DNA of 40,890 nucleotides, from assembly GCA_041060555.1 (NCBI GenBank), contig JBEUDS010000030.1. One strand, 5' to 3'. This DNA comes from CAUJIW01 sp963205175. GTDB taxonomy: Bacteria > Pseudomonadota > Alphaproteobacteria > Sphingomonadales > Sphingomonadaceae. Positions within the stretch are counted from its first letter, which is position 1. Each line of letters begins with the position of its first letter. Under the pieces are notes generated by a model. The model was not told the origin of the DNA. It searched no databases and saw nothing but the letters and a program-made list of their open reading frames with translations. A program made the translations under genes and the position numbers. Of this stretch, positions 26,953 to 33,875 are shown piece by piece.

Positions 26953-28826
26953 CATGCCCGGCGCCGGCCGCCGGCACGGCGCCCGCCGGCACCGCCGCGA
27001 TGTTCCTCGAACAGGCTGGCGAGCTGCTCGGTCATGGCGCCGCCCAGCTGTTCGGCGTCCATGATGGTAACCGCCTTGGCGTAATAGCGGGTGACGTCGT
27101 GGCCGATGCCGATGGCGATCAGCTCCACCGGCGAGCGGTTCTCGATCCAGTGGATCACCTGGCGCAGGTGCTTTTCCAGATAGTTGCCGCTGTTCACCGA
27201 CAGGGTGCTGTCGTCGACCGGCGCGCCGTCGGAGATCACCATCAGGATGCGGCGATCCTCAGGCCGGCCGATCAGCCGGTTGTGCGCCCACAGCAGCGCC
27301 TCGCCGTCGATATTCTCCTTCAGCAGCCCCTCGCGCATCATCAGCCCGAGGTTCTTGCGTGCCCGCCGCCACGGCGCGTCCGCCGTCTTGTAGATGATGT
27401 GGCGCAGGTCGTTGAGCCGGCCCGGCTTGGCCGGCCGCCCTTCGGCCAGCCACTTCTCGCGGGCCTGACCGCCCTTCCAGGCACGGGTGGTGAAGCCGAG
27501 AATCTCGACCTTCACCGCGCAACGCTCCAGCGTGCGGGCCAGGATGTCGGCGCAGATGGCGGCGATCGAGATCGGCCGGCCGCGCATCGAGCCGCTGTTG
27601 TCGATCAGCAGTGTCACCACGGTGTCGCGGAAGTTGGTATCGCGCTCCACCTTGTAGGTGGCGGCGTAGGAGGGGTCGGCGACGATGCGCGACAGCCGCG
27701 CGCTGTCCAGCATGCCTTCCTCCTGGTCGAAGTCCCAGGCGCGGTTCTGCTGGGCCATCAGCCGGCGCTGCAGCCGGTTGGCGAGCTTGGTGACGACACC
27801 TTGCAGGTGCAGCAGCTGCTGGTCGAGATAGGCGCGCAGCCGGGTCAGCTCGTCGTGGTCGCACAGCGCCTCGGCCTCCACCACCTCGTCGAACTCGGCG
27901 GTATAGGCGGCATAGTCGAAGTTGGGCACCAGCTCCGACTGCGGCGTGTTCGGCCGCGCGGGCGTCCGCCCTTCCTCGCCGTCCTCACCCATCTCGGCAT
28001 CGGACATCTGGTCGCTGTCCATCTCCGAGGTCTGCTCGGCCCGGGAATCGACCGCCTGCTGCTGCTCGTCCTCGCTCTGCTCCTCGCCGGACTCCGGCGC
28101 CGACGACTGCTGGTCGGAATCGTCCTGATCCTGGTCCCCGGTCTGGTCCGCCTCGTCCTGCTGCTGGTCCTCCTGGGTTTCCGGCTCCTCCACCTGGTCC
28201 TCGGCGAGACCGAGATCGGCGATGATCGAGCGCGACAGCCGGGCGAACGCCTGCTGGTCATCGATCCGCTCGACCAGCTGATCGAGGTGCAGGCCGGCTT
28301 TCTCGTCCACCCACTGGCGCACCAGATCGACCGCCGCCTCGGCCGAAGCCGGCGGCGCCTCGCCGGTCAGCCGCTGGCGCACCAGCAGGCCAAGCGCGGT
28401 GGCGAGCGGCACCTCGTCGCGCGCACGGGCCCGCGAGATCGGATCGATCTTGCAGCGCGCCTCGGTCATCTGGCGCAGGTTGTCGGCGACGCCGGCCATC
28501 GCGCGGCTGCCGATCGCCTCGACGCGCGCCTGCTCGACGGCGTTATAGACCTCGCGCGCCAGCGCCGTGGTCGGCTGGCCGCGGGCGTGCAACTTGTCGT
28601 CGTGGTGACGCCGGCGCAGCGCGAAGCTGTCGCACCAGCCGCGCACTTCCGCCGCCTGCTCGTCGGTCAGCGCGCGCGCCGGCTGCGGCACCCGGGCCTG
28701 GGCGCCCAGCAGCGCCGGCTTGTCGGCGGTGAAGGCCACCTCGAAATCGGTCGCGTGCCCCATGGCGCGCATGGTCGCGGCCAGCGCGAGGCGGAAATCC
28801 TCCAGCGGGTTGGCGGGCGTGCTCAC
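26952..28826 (-). CDS. cobT: Cobaltochelatase, CobT subunit
   Basis: Large subunit of the ATP-dependent aerobic cobaltochelatase (CobN-CobS-CobT), which inserts cobalt into hydrogenobyrinic acid a,c-diamide. It is 624 residues from a GTG at 28826. A helical N-terminal domain is followed by a very acidic Glu/Asp/Gln linker (about 209-298) and a C-terminal von Willebrand A domain with the metal site DNSGSM (starting near residue 409). A longer ATG start (28892) would add 22 Arg-rich residues and overlap cobS. The GTG begins four bases past the cobS stop. cobN is not in the window. Confidence 0.93.
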   Translation of the reverse strand: MSTPANPLEDFRLALAATMRAMGHATDFEVAFTADKPALLGAQARVPQPARALTDEQAAEVRGWCDSFALRRRHHDDKLHARGQPTTALAREVYNAVEQARVEAIGSRAMAGVADNLRQMTEARCKIDPISRARARDEVPLATALGLLVRQRLTGEAPPASAEAAVDLVRQWVDEKAGLHLDQLVERIDDQQAFARLSRSIIADLGLAEDQVEEPETQEDQQQDEADQTGDQDQDDSDQQSSAPESGEEQSEDEQQQAVDSRAEQTSEMDSDQMSDAEMGEDGEEGRTPARPNTPQSELVPNFDYAAYTAEFDEVVEAEALCDHDELTRLRAYLDQQLLHLQGVVTKLANRLQRRLMAQQNRAWDFDQEEGMLDSARLSRIVADPSYAATYKVERDTNFRDTVVTLLIDNSGSMRGRPISIAAICADILARTLERCAVKVEILGFTTRAWKGGQAREKWLAEGRPAKPGRLNDLRHIIYKTADAPWRRARKNLGLMMREGLLKENIDGEALLWAHNRLIGRPEDRRILMVISDGAPVDDSTLSVNSGNYLEKHLRQVIHWIENRSPVELIAIGIGHDVTRYYAKAVTIMDAEQLGGAMTEQLASLFEEHRGGAGGRRAGGRRRA

Positions 28827-28830
28827 AGAC

Positions 28831-29850
28831 TCACTTGCGGGCGGCGGCCTGCCGCGCCTTGGTGACCAGCGAGTCCGGCAGCTCCTCGCCAAAGCAGCGC
28901 TGGTAATATTCAGCGACGATGCCGCGTTCCGCCTCGTCGCACTTGTTGAGGAAGGAGACGCGGAAGGCGAAGCCGATGTTGTTGAAGATCTCGGCGTTCT
29001 GCGCCCAGGTGATGACCGTGCGCGGGCTCATCACCGTGGAGATGTCGCCGGCGATGAAGCCCTGGCGGGTCATGTCGGCGACGCGCACCATGTTGGCCAC
29101 CGCCTTGCGGCCAGCCTCGGTGTCGTAGCCGCGACACTTGGCGATCACGATGCCGGTCTCGGTCTCCGCCGGCAGGTAGTTCAGCGTGGTGACGATGTTC
29201 CAGCGGTCCATCTGGCCCTGGTTGATCTGCTGGGTGCCATGATAGAGGCCGGTGGTGTCGCCCAGGCCCACCGTGTTGGCGGTGGCGAACAGGCGGAACC
29301 ACGGGCTCGGCCGGATGACCCGGTTCTGGTCGAGCAGCGTCAGCTTGCCCTCCACCTCCAGCACGCGCTGGATGACGAACATCACGTCCGGCCGGCCGGC
29401 GTCGTACTCGTCGAACACCAGCGCGGTCGGCGTCTGCAGCGCCCACGGCAGGATGCCCTCGCGGAACTCGGTGATCTGCTTGCCGTCCTTGAGCACGATG
29501 GCGTCCTTGCCGACGAGATCGATGCGGCTGATGTGGCTGTCGAGGTTGATGCGGATGCACGGCCAGTTGAGGCGGGCGGCCACCTGCTCGATGTGGGTCG
29601 ACTTGCCGGTGCCGTGGTAGCCCTGCACCATGACGCGGCGGTTGAAGGCGAAGCCGGCGAGAATCGCCATCGTCGTCTCGGGGTCGAACACGTAGGAATC
29701 GTCGCGGTCCGGCACATGCTCGTCGGCCACCGAGAAGGCCGGCACGGCGAGATCGATGTCGATGCCGAAGGTCTGACGGGCATCGACGGTGATGTCCGGG
29801 GCCTGCAGCGCCACCGGATGCGAACGATAGACTTGAGCTTCAACAGTCAT
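28831..29850 (-). CDS. cobS: Cobaltochelatase, CobS subunit
   Basis: AAA+ ATPase partner of CobT in the aerobic cobaltochelatase. It is 339 residues. Walker A GYHGTGKS is at 77-84, Walker B lies in ALVFDEYDAG, and the sensor segment LFATANTVGLGDTTGLYHGTQQIN is the CobS hallmark. The ATG at 29850 gives MTVEAQVYRS, which fits the family. It is separated from cobT by four bases and from the J-domain gene by about 30, forming a J-domain-cobS-cobT-esterase unit on the minus strand. Confidence 0.96.
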   Translation of the reverse strand: MTVEAQVYRSHPVALQAPDITVDARQTFGIDIDLAVPAFSVADEHVPDRDDSYVFDPETTMAILAGFAFNRRVMVQGYHGTGKSTHIEQVAARLNWPCIRINLDSHISRIDLVGKDAIVLKDGKQITEFREGILPWALQTPTALVFDEYDAGRPDVMFVIQRVLEVEGKLTLLDQNRVIRPSPWFRLFATANTVGLGDTTGLYHGTQQINQGQMDRWNIVTTLNYLPAETETGIVIAKCRGYDTEAGRKAVANMVRVADMTRQGFIAGDISTVMSPRTVITWAQNAEIFNNIGFAFRVSFLNKCDEAERGIVAEYYQRCFGEELPDSLVTKARQAAARK

Positions 29851-29879
29851 GAGCCGACAACCTTGCCAACAACCTTCAC

Positions 29880-30518
29880 TTAAGTGCGCTCCGCGAACGC
29901 CGGGGAACGGACCAGTTGCGTATAGGCATCGATGACCTTGTGCAACTGATGCTCTTGCGACCGGTCCCCCCCGTTCGAATCCGGATGGTAGCGCCGCACC
30001 AGCGTTTTGTATCGCTTCTTGATGTCCGCCGGTGTCGCACCCGCCTCCAGCCCCAGCGTCGCCAGCGCCGCCCGGTCGCGCGCACTGAGCGCCGACGCGC
30101 CATCGCCGGCCCGGGCGCCGGTGGCCCGGGCGGTGAAACGGGCGCCAAAACCGGGGTAATCACGCAGGATCGCCATCGGGTCGTCAAGGTCGATACGATC
30201 GCCGCCCTGCCCCGCCCGCCGGCCAGGCTCGGCGTTGCTGGCGAACGGCCGCGAGCCGCCCTGCCACGACGGGTGGCCGCTGGTGGCGGCCCGCAGATCC
30301 TCCGGCGTCGCCTGCTTGTGATAGTCATAGGCGGCGTTGAAGGCGCGCACATGGTCGAGGCAATACCAGTGATAACCGTCCCGCTCCGGGTGTGCCGACT
30401 TCGGCGCCCGGAACTCGCCCGCCTCCTCGCAGCCCGGCCACTCGCAGGCGCGCGGTTCGGCATGGCGGACGCGGCCATGGAAGCGTTCGTTCTTGCGTTG
30501 GGGGCGTGGGGACGGCAC
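29880..30518 (-). CDS. J-domain protein with C-terminal J domain
   Basis: A 212-residue protein. The N-terminal half has a Cys/His-rich segment (ACEWPGCEEAGEFRAP with YCLDHVRAFN) that could hold a metal. The C-terminal J domain starts LATLGLEAGATPADIKKRYKTLVRRYHPDSNGG, with the essential HPD triad, and should stimulate an Hsp70. Position before cobS is, from memory, common in alphaproteobacteria. I chose the GTG at 30518 because AGAAGG precedes it by seven bases and PSPRPQRKNERF leads straight into the conserved region. An open frame to 30941 is unlike the family. It is divergent from bolA. Confidence 0.82.
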   Translation of the reverse strand: MPSPRPQRKNERFHGRVRHAEPRACEWPGCEEAGEFRAPKSAHPERDGYHWYCLDHVRAFNAAYDYHKQATPEDLRAATSGHPSWQGGSRPFASNAEPGRRAGQGGDRIDLDDPMAILRDYPGFGARFTARATGARAGDGASALSARDRAALATLGLEAGATPADIKKRYKTLVRRYHPDSNGGDRSQEHQLHKVIDAYTQLVRSPAFAERT

Positions 30519-30590
30519 TGCTGGACCTTCTGTTCGATACGCGTCCGGCGCGGGCCTGCCCGGGCGCCGGCATACAGGGATACACCATAG

Positions 30591-30857
30591 ATGGGACCGA
30601 TCGCCGAGGAAATCACCCGCCGCCTGACCGACGCCTTCGCGCCGGTGACGCTCACCGTCAGCGACGACAGCGCCCAGCACCACGGTCATGCCGGCCACCG
30701 CCCCGGCGGCGAGACGCATTTCTCGGTCGCCCTGACGGCGGCGGCGTTCGCCGGTAAAAGCCGCGTCGAGCGGCAGCGGATGGTCCATGCCGTGCTCGCC
30801 GACCTGATGGACAACCCGATCCACGCCCTGGCGCTCACGGTCAACGCGCCAGTCTGA
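30591..30857 (+). CDS. BolA family protein
   Basis: An 88-residue BolA-like protein, a small KH-like fold that in the family binds monothiol glutaredoxins with a shared Fe-S cluster and may act on DNA or iron regulation. The RLTDAFAPVTLTVSDDS opening, the HHGHAGHR loop, HFSVALTAAAFAGKSRVERQRMVHAVL and IHALALTVNAP are all family-typical, including the conserved His. The gene is divergent from the J-domain gene, 72 bases away, and appears to be single. Confidence 0.92.
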   Translation: MGPIAEEITRRLTDAFAPVTLTVSDDSAQHHGHAGHRPGGETHFSVALTAAAFAGKSRVERQRMVHAVLADLMDNPIHALALTVNAPV

Positions 30858-30937
30858 GCGAGGGGGGCCTGAGCGGGCGGGCCTGAGCTGACAGGTTGCA
30901 CCTGGCGGGCCGGCGCGCATCCGGCCGTCATCGTGCC

Positions 30938-30965
30938 GCAATGCAGCACATCTATGCTGCGCTGC
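30938..30965. promoter_or_regulatory. TGC-rich imperfect inverted repeat
   Basis: GCAATGCAGCA and TGCTGCGCTGC pair at 9 of 11 positions around CATCTA, about 47 bases upstream of the GTG start of the Trp-rich protein. It recalls the TGC-rich sites of PhaR, the repressor of polyhydroxyalkanoate granule genes. This is a suggestion only, since no phaR or phaP gene is in the window. Confidence 0.35.
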
Positions 30966-31011
30966 AAAATCGTGCTATGACGACCGGGCCGAAGACGCAG
31001 GAGGGCATGTC

Positions 31012-31653
31012 GTGAGCGAGTCAGCACCGCAGCGGACCACCGAACCCTTTCCGTTCCAGATCTGGAGCAGCCTGCCGCTGGACATGTGGCGGCGCGGCTG
31101 GGAAACCTGGTCGAGCCTGATGCTGGACGCGCCGATGCGCTGGATGACGGGCAACCAGCAGCTCTTCACCCGCGGCACCAGCGCCTGGCAGACTGCGCCG
31201 ATGGCCTGGTGGTCGCTGACCACCCCCACCCGCGCGCAAGCGCCCGAGCCCGCCCCCGAGGCCACCGTGCTGCCGGCGCTCAAAAGCGCCCGCCCGGCCA
31301 GGACACCCGCCGCCCGCAAGATAACCCCGGCGGCGGAGATCGCCGAGGCGGAAGTCGCGGTCGCCGACACGCCGGTGGCCGGGGCAGCCGCGGTCGCCGC
31401 CGCACAACCGGCGGCGATGCCCCCGGTGGCGGACGCCGCGCCGGCGGCACCCGCCACACCCGACAACCTGCAGGCAATCAAGGGCATCGGCCCCAAGCTC
31501 GGCGCCATCCTCAACGACCTCGGCGTCACCACTTACGCCCAGATCGCCGGCTGGTCGGCCGAGGATATCCGCTACATCGAGAGCAAGCTCGATTTCCCCG
31601 GCCGAGTGACACGCGAGAAGTGGATCGACCAGGCGAAAAGCCTGATGGCCTGA
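31012..31653 (+). CDS. Trp-rich protein with C-terminal helix-hairpin-helix
   Basis: A 213-residue protein with three parts. Residues 1-70 have eight Trp (18, 26, 30, 33, 44, 59, 66, 67) in amphipathic-looking segments such as FQIWSSLPLDMWRRGWETW. Residues 71-150 are an Ala/Pro linker. Residues 152-213 form a helix-hairpin-helix-like domain (LQAIKGIGPKLGAILNDLGVTTYAQIAGWS). No known family fits the whole chain. The start is GTG at 31012 with AGGAGGG (30999-31005) six bases upstream; an ATG at 31007 reads straight into a stop. The Trp-rich part resembles phasin-like granule segments, but this is not established. Confidence 0.72.
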   Translation: MSESAPQRTTEPFPFQIWSSLPLDMWRRGWETWSSLMLDAPMRWMTGNQQLFTRGTSAWQTAPMAWWSLTTPTRAQAPEPAPEATVLPALKSARPARTPAARKITPAAEIAEAEVAVADTPVAGAAAVAAAQPAAMPPVADAAPAAPATPDNLQAIKGIGPKLGAILNDLGVTTYAQIAGWSAEDIRYIESKLDFPGRVTREKWIDQAKSLMA

Positions 31654-31961
31654 AATCTGACGGCGCGGCAGGGCCAGACCGGGCGACCTGATCCGGCGGC
31701 GGTCCCACGGCGGCATCATGGTCATGCCGCCATGGCCGCGCGGCGCGCTACCGGCGGTCGCGCCCCGGACCGACCGGGTTGTCACAAGCGCAACCCCCCG
31801 GAACACCGGGCCGCCTGCCTCACCCGAAGCTCATAGGATTTTTCTCAACCCCCCTATTCTTCCTGATGACGCTGGCTGTTCCATGCGCTAATATCGGATC
31901 GATTAAGTCCTGATTTATGATGCGGCGTATCAGCGTGCGAGGTAGCTTCCGGGAGACGTCC
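31654..31961. other. Intergenic region upstream of the rpoH-like gene
   Basis: About 300 bases without a convincing gene. An 8-bp hairpin (GGCGGCAT and ATGCCGCC, seven-base loop) lies at 31709-31731 and may end the preceding transcript, although it has no T-run. The last 100 bases are more A/T-rich and hold a possible promoter at 31866-31894. Confidence 0.5.
31866..31894 (+). promoter_or_regulatory. Possible promoter of the rpoH-like gene
   Basis: ATGACG (31866-31871) and TAATAT (31889-31894) are separated by 17 bases, in front of the sigma-factor gene. The first is one mismatch from TTGACG. This is a weak call with no independent support. Confidence 0.35.
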
Positions 31962-32855
31962 ATGGGATACTTCAACCAGCGGCCCAACAGACTGGAAAAC
32001 AAGGATATTATCAAAGCGGCGATGTCCGCGCCGATGCTGGAGAAGGAGCATGAGCTGGCGCTCGCCCGACGCTGGCGTGATGATCGGGACTCGGCGGCGC
32101 TGGCGGAATTGACCCGCTCGTACCTGCGGCTGGTGGTCGCGATGTCGGCGCGCTTTCGCAGTTACGGACTGCCCGCCGCCGATCTCATCCAGGAAGGCAT
32201 GGTCGGGCTGATGGAGGCCGCCGCCCGCTTCGAGCCGGAGCGCGAGATCCGGTTCTCGACCTATGCGTCATGGTGGATCCGCTCGTCGATGCAGGATTAT
32301 GTGCTGCGCAACTGGTCGATCGTCCGCACCGGCACCACCGCCGCCCACAAGAGCCTGTTCTTCAACCTGCGGCGGCTGCGTGCACAGATCACCGGCGATT
32401 ACGAGAGTCCGCTGACGCTGGCGGCACGCGAAACGCTGGCGCACACCCTTGGGGTGCGGGTCAGGGACGTCGAGGTGATGGAGGCCCGCCTCAGCGGCAC
32501 CGACCGGTCGCTCAACGCCATGGTGGGCGATGACGGCGATTCGGAGTTGCAGGACTTTCTGGCCAGCGACGCACCACGACCGGACGAGGCACTGGAAGAC
32601 ACCCATGACGCCCGCGTCCGCACCGACCTGCTGGCGGACGCGCTGCGGGCGCTCAACGAACGGGAGCTGACCATCATCCGCGCCCGTCGCCTGGAGGAGG
32701 ATGCCATGACGCTGGCGGCGCTGGGCGAGCGGCTGGGCATCTCCAAGGAACGGGTACGCCAGATTGAAAGCCAGGCGTTGAACAAGCTGCGCTCCGCCCT
32801 GCTGGCCCGCGTCGGCGATCCCGTGGGCGCCGGCCTCGTCGCCACCATGGCCTGA
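31962..32855 (+). CDS. rpoH: RNA polymerase sigma-32 type factor
   Basis: A 297-residue alternative sigma factor of the heat-shock (RpoH) group. Region 2 runs through RLVVAMSARFRSYGLPAADLIQEGMVGLMEAAARFEPEREIRFSTYASWWIRSSMQDYVLRN. The RpoH-specific box is HKSLFFNLRRLR (about 129-140). Region 4.2 is LAALGERLGISKERVRQIESQALNKLR. I chose the ATG at 31962, with GGGAGA five bases upstream; an ATG at 31917 would add 15 residues. Some alphaproteobacteria have two RpoH proteins, and which of them this is cannot be decided here. Confidence 0.9.
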   Translation: MGYFNQRPNRLENKDIIKAAMSAPMLEKEHELALARRWRDDRDSAALAELTRSYLRLVVAMSARFRSYGLPAADLIQEGMVGLMEAAARFEPEREIRFSTYASWWIRSSMQDYVLRNWSIVRTGTTAAHKSLFFNLRRLRAQITGDYESPLTLAARETLAHTLGVRVRDVEVMEARLSGTDRSLNAMVGDDGDSELQDFLASDAPRPDEALEDTHDARVRTDLLADALRALNERELTIIRARRLEEDAMTLAALGERLGISKERVRQIESQALNKLRSALLARVGDPVGAGLVATMA

Positions 32856-32997
32856 AGCGCCAGCCGCCAACCGTGCCGCCGGGCGGGCGGGACATGTGCC
32901 GAACCGAGGGGCGGCGCCCGTCGCGGCCGGTTTTGCGGCCCGTGCCACGCCAGCGGTTGATTCCCGGCGGCAGGCAGGACATACACGGGGCCAGCGC

Positions 32998-33073
32998 GCC
33001 GGATTAGCTCAGTTGGTAGAGCAACCGCCTTGTAAGCGGTAGGTCGTTGGTTCGAGTCCGACATCCGGCACCA
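32998..33073 (+). tRNA. tRNA-Thr (anticodon TGT)
   Basis: A full cloverleaf can be drawn. The acceptor arms GCCGGAT (32998-33004) and ATCCGGC (33063-33069) pair perfectly. The D arm is GCTCAGTTGGTAGAGC, the anticodon stem CCGCC/GGCGG-like with loop CTTGTAA, and the T arm has GGTTCGAGTCC. Anticodon TGT reads threonine codon ACA and, by wobble, ACG. CCA is encoded (33071-33073). It marks the left edge of an accessory-looking block. Confidence 0.97.
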
Positions 33074-33425
33074 TCTTTGTTTGCGCGATGCCACCCGCCA
33101 ACCCATCACGCGGGTTCGGTTTCGCGCCGCTCAGCCGCACCATCGCCTGTTCACCGGCGCCCAAGGTTGCCAAAAAAAACGCTGTAATTCCAAAGCGTAA
33201 CGGCAAATCGCGTCCGTCTGCGTCCGCAGCGGTTCGCGTTTGACCACAGCGCAAGGGGTACAAAGCCATGGCGCTTAGCGAAACCGCCAGGCACTCCGCC
33301 CGGAAGCGCCCGTTGAACGCCTTGATGTAGGCGTTGTCGGTGGGCTTGTCGGGCCGGGAGAAATCCAGCCTCACGCCGTTGGTGGAGGCCCAGAGTGGCC
33401 CATCGGCGACAGCAGCTCAGCCGCC
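33074..33425. other. Gap between tRNA-Thr and the Lrp gene
   Basis: Apart from the IS3 scrap at 33290-33404 I see no gene. The part 33160-33260 contains a run of eight A (near 33173) and no repeat of the tRNA 3' end. There is no integrase gene in the window, so any integration at the tRNA would be old. Confidence 0.5.
33290..33404 (-). pseudogene. IS3-family transposase remnant
   Basis: The minus-strand sequence encodes a short piece of an IS3-family OrfB transposase: WASTNGVRLDFSRPDKPTDNAYIK with KAFNGRFRAECL, the region around the catalytic Glu of the DDE integrase core. Only about 35 residues survive and neither end is a natural gene end. It lies about 220 bases right of the tRNA-Thr gene and just left of the Lrp gene. 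The frame continues into the tRNA, but only by chance. Confidence 0.8.
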
Positions 33426-33875
33426 CTAGCGCTCCAGCTTGGCGGCCAGGATGACGGAGGTGGTCGTCCGCTCGACGCCGTCGAACAGGCCGATGTCGTC
33501 GATCAGTTCGTTGAGCTGGCCGCTGTCTTCCGCCTCCAGCAGGGCGATGATGTCATACTCGCCGCTGATGGCGTAGATCGCCGTCACGCCGGACAGGTCG
33601 GCCAGCGACTGCTCGACGGCGCGGTGGAACTTGGGCAGCGTCTTGATCATCATGTGCGCCCGCACCCGGCGTTCGGTGAAAGCCTGGCCGAGCCTGACGG
33701 TATAGCCGGCCACGATGCCGGCTTCTTCCAGCCGGGAGAGCCTGGAATAGAGCTGGCCGCGGGAAATGCCCATCGCCTTGGCCAGCTGGGCGATGGGCTG
33801 GCGGGCATCCTCGCGCAGCAGCGACAGCAGTTGCTCGTCCGCCTCGTCGAGGCCCGCCGCGATCGGCGCGCTCAT
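33426..33875 (-). CDS. Lrp/AsnC family transcriptional regulator
   Basis: A 149-residue feast/famine regulator. The N-terminal winged helix-turn-helix (QPIAQLAKAMGISRGQLYSRLSRLEEAGIVAGYTV) is followed by the effector-binding RAM domain (AIYAISGEYDIIALLEAEDSGQLNELIDD), which in the family binds amino acids. Its ATG overlaps the stop of the fusion gene by ATGA (33872-33875), so the two are translationally coupled. The natural reading is that it senses an amino acid released by the fusion enzyme and regulates the divergent promoter region at 35861-36068. Confidence 0.93.
   Translation of the reverse strand: MSAPIAAGLDEADEQLLSLLREDARQPIAQLAKAMGISRGQLYSRLSRLEEAGIVAGYTVRLGQAFTERRVRAHMMIKTLPKFHRAVEQSLADLSGVTAIYAISGEYDIIALLEAEDSGQLNELIDDIGLFDGVERTTTSVILAAKLER

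Noticed and set aside
26445..28865. Long plus-strand open frame opposite cobT
   Set aside because: Antisense shadow caused by GC-rich codons. cobT on the minus strand has clear domains.
33009..33374. A 121-codon minus-strand gene ending in a GLEPTTYRLQGG-type sequence
   Set aside because: The C-terminal part is the antisense of tRNA-Thr and the middle is non-coding. Only the first 30 or so codons are real IS3 transposase homology, so it is recorded as a remnant.
32998..33425. Active prophage or integrative element at tRNA-Thr
   Set aside because: No integrase, no repeat of the tRNA 3' end and no phage structural genes were seen in the window.
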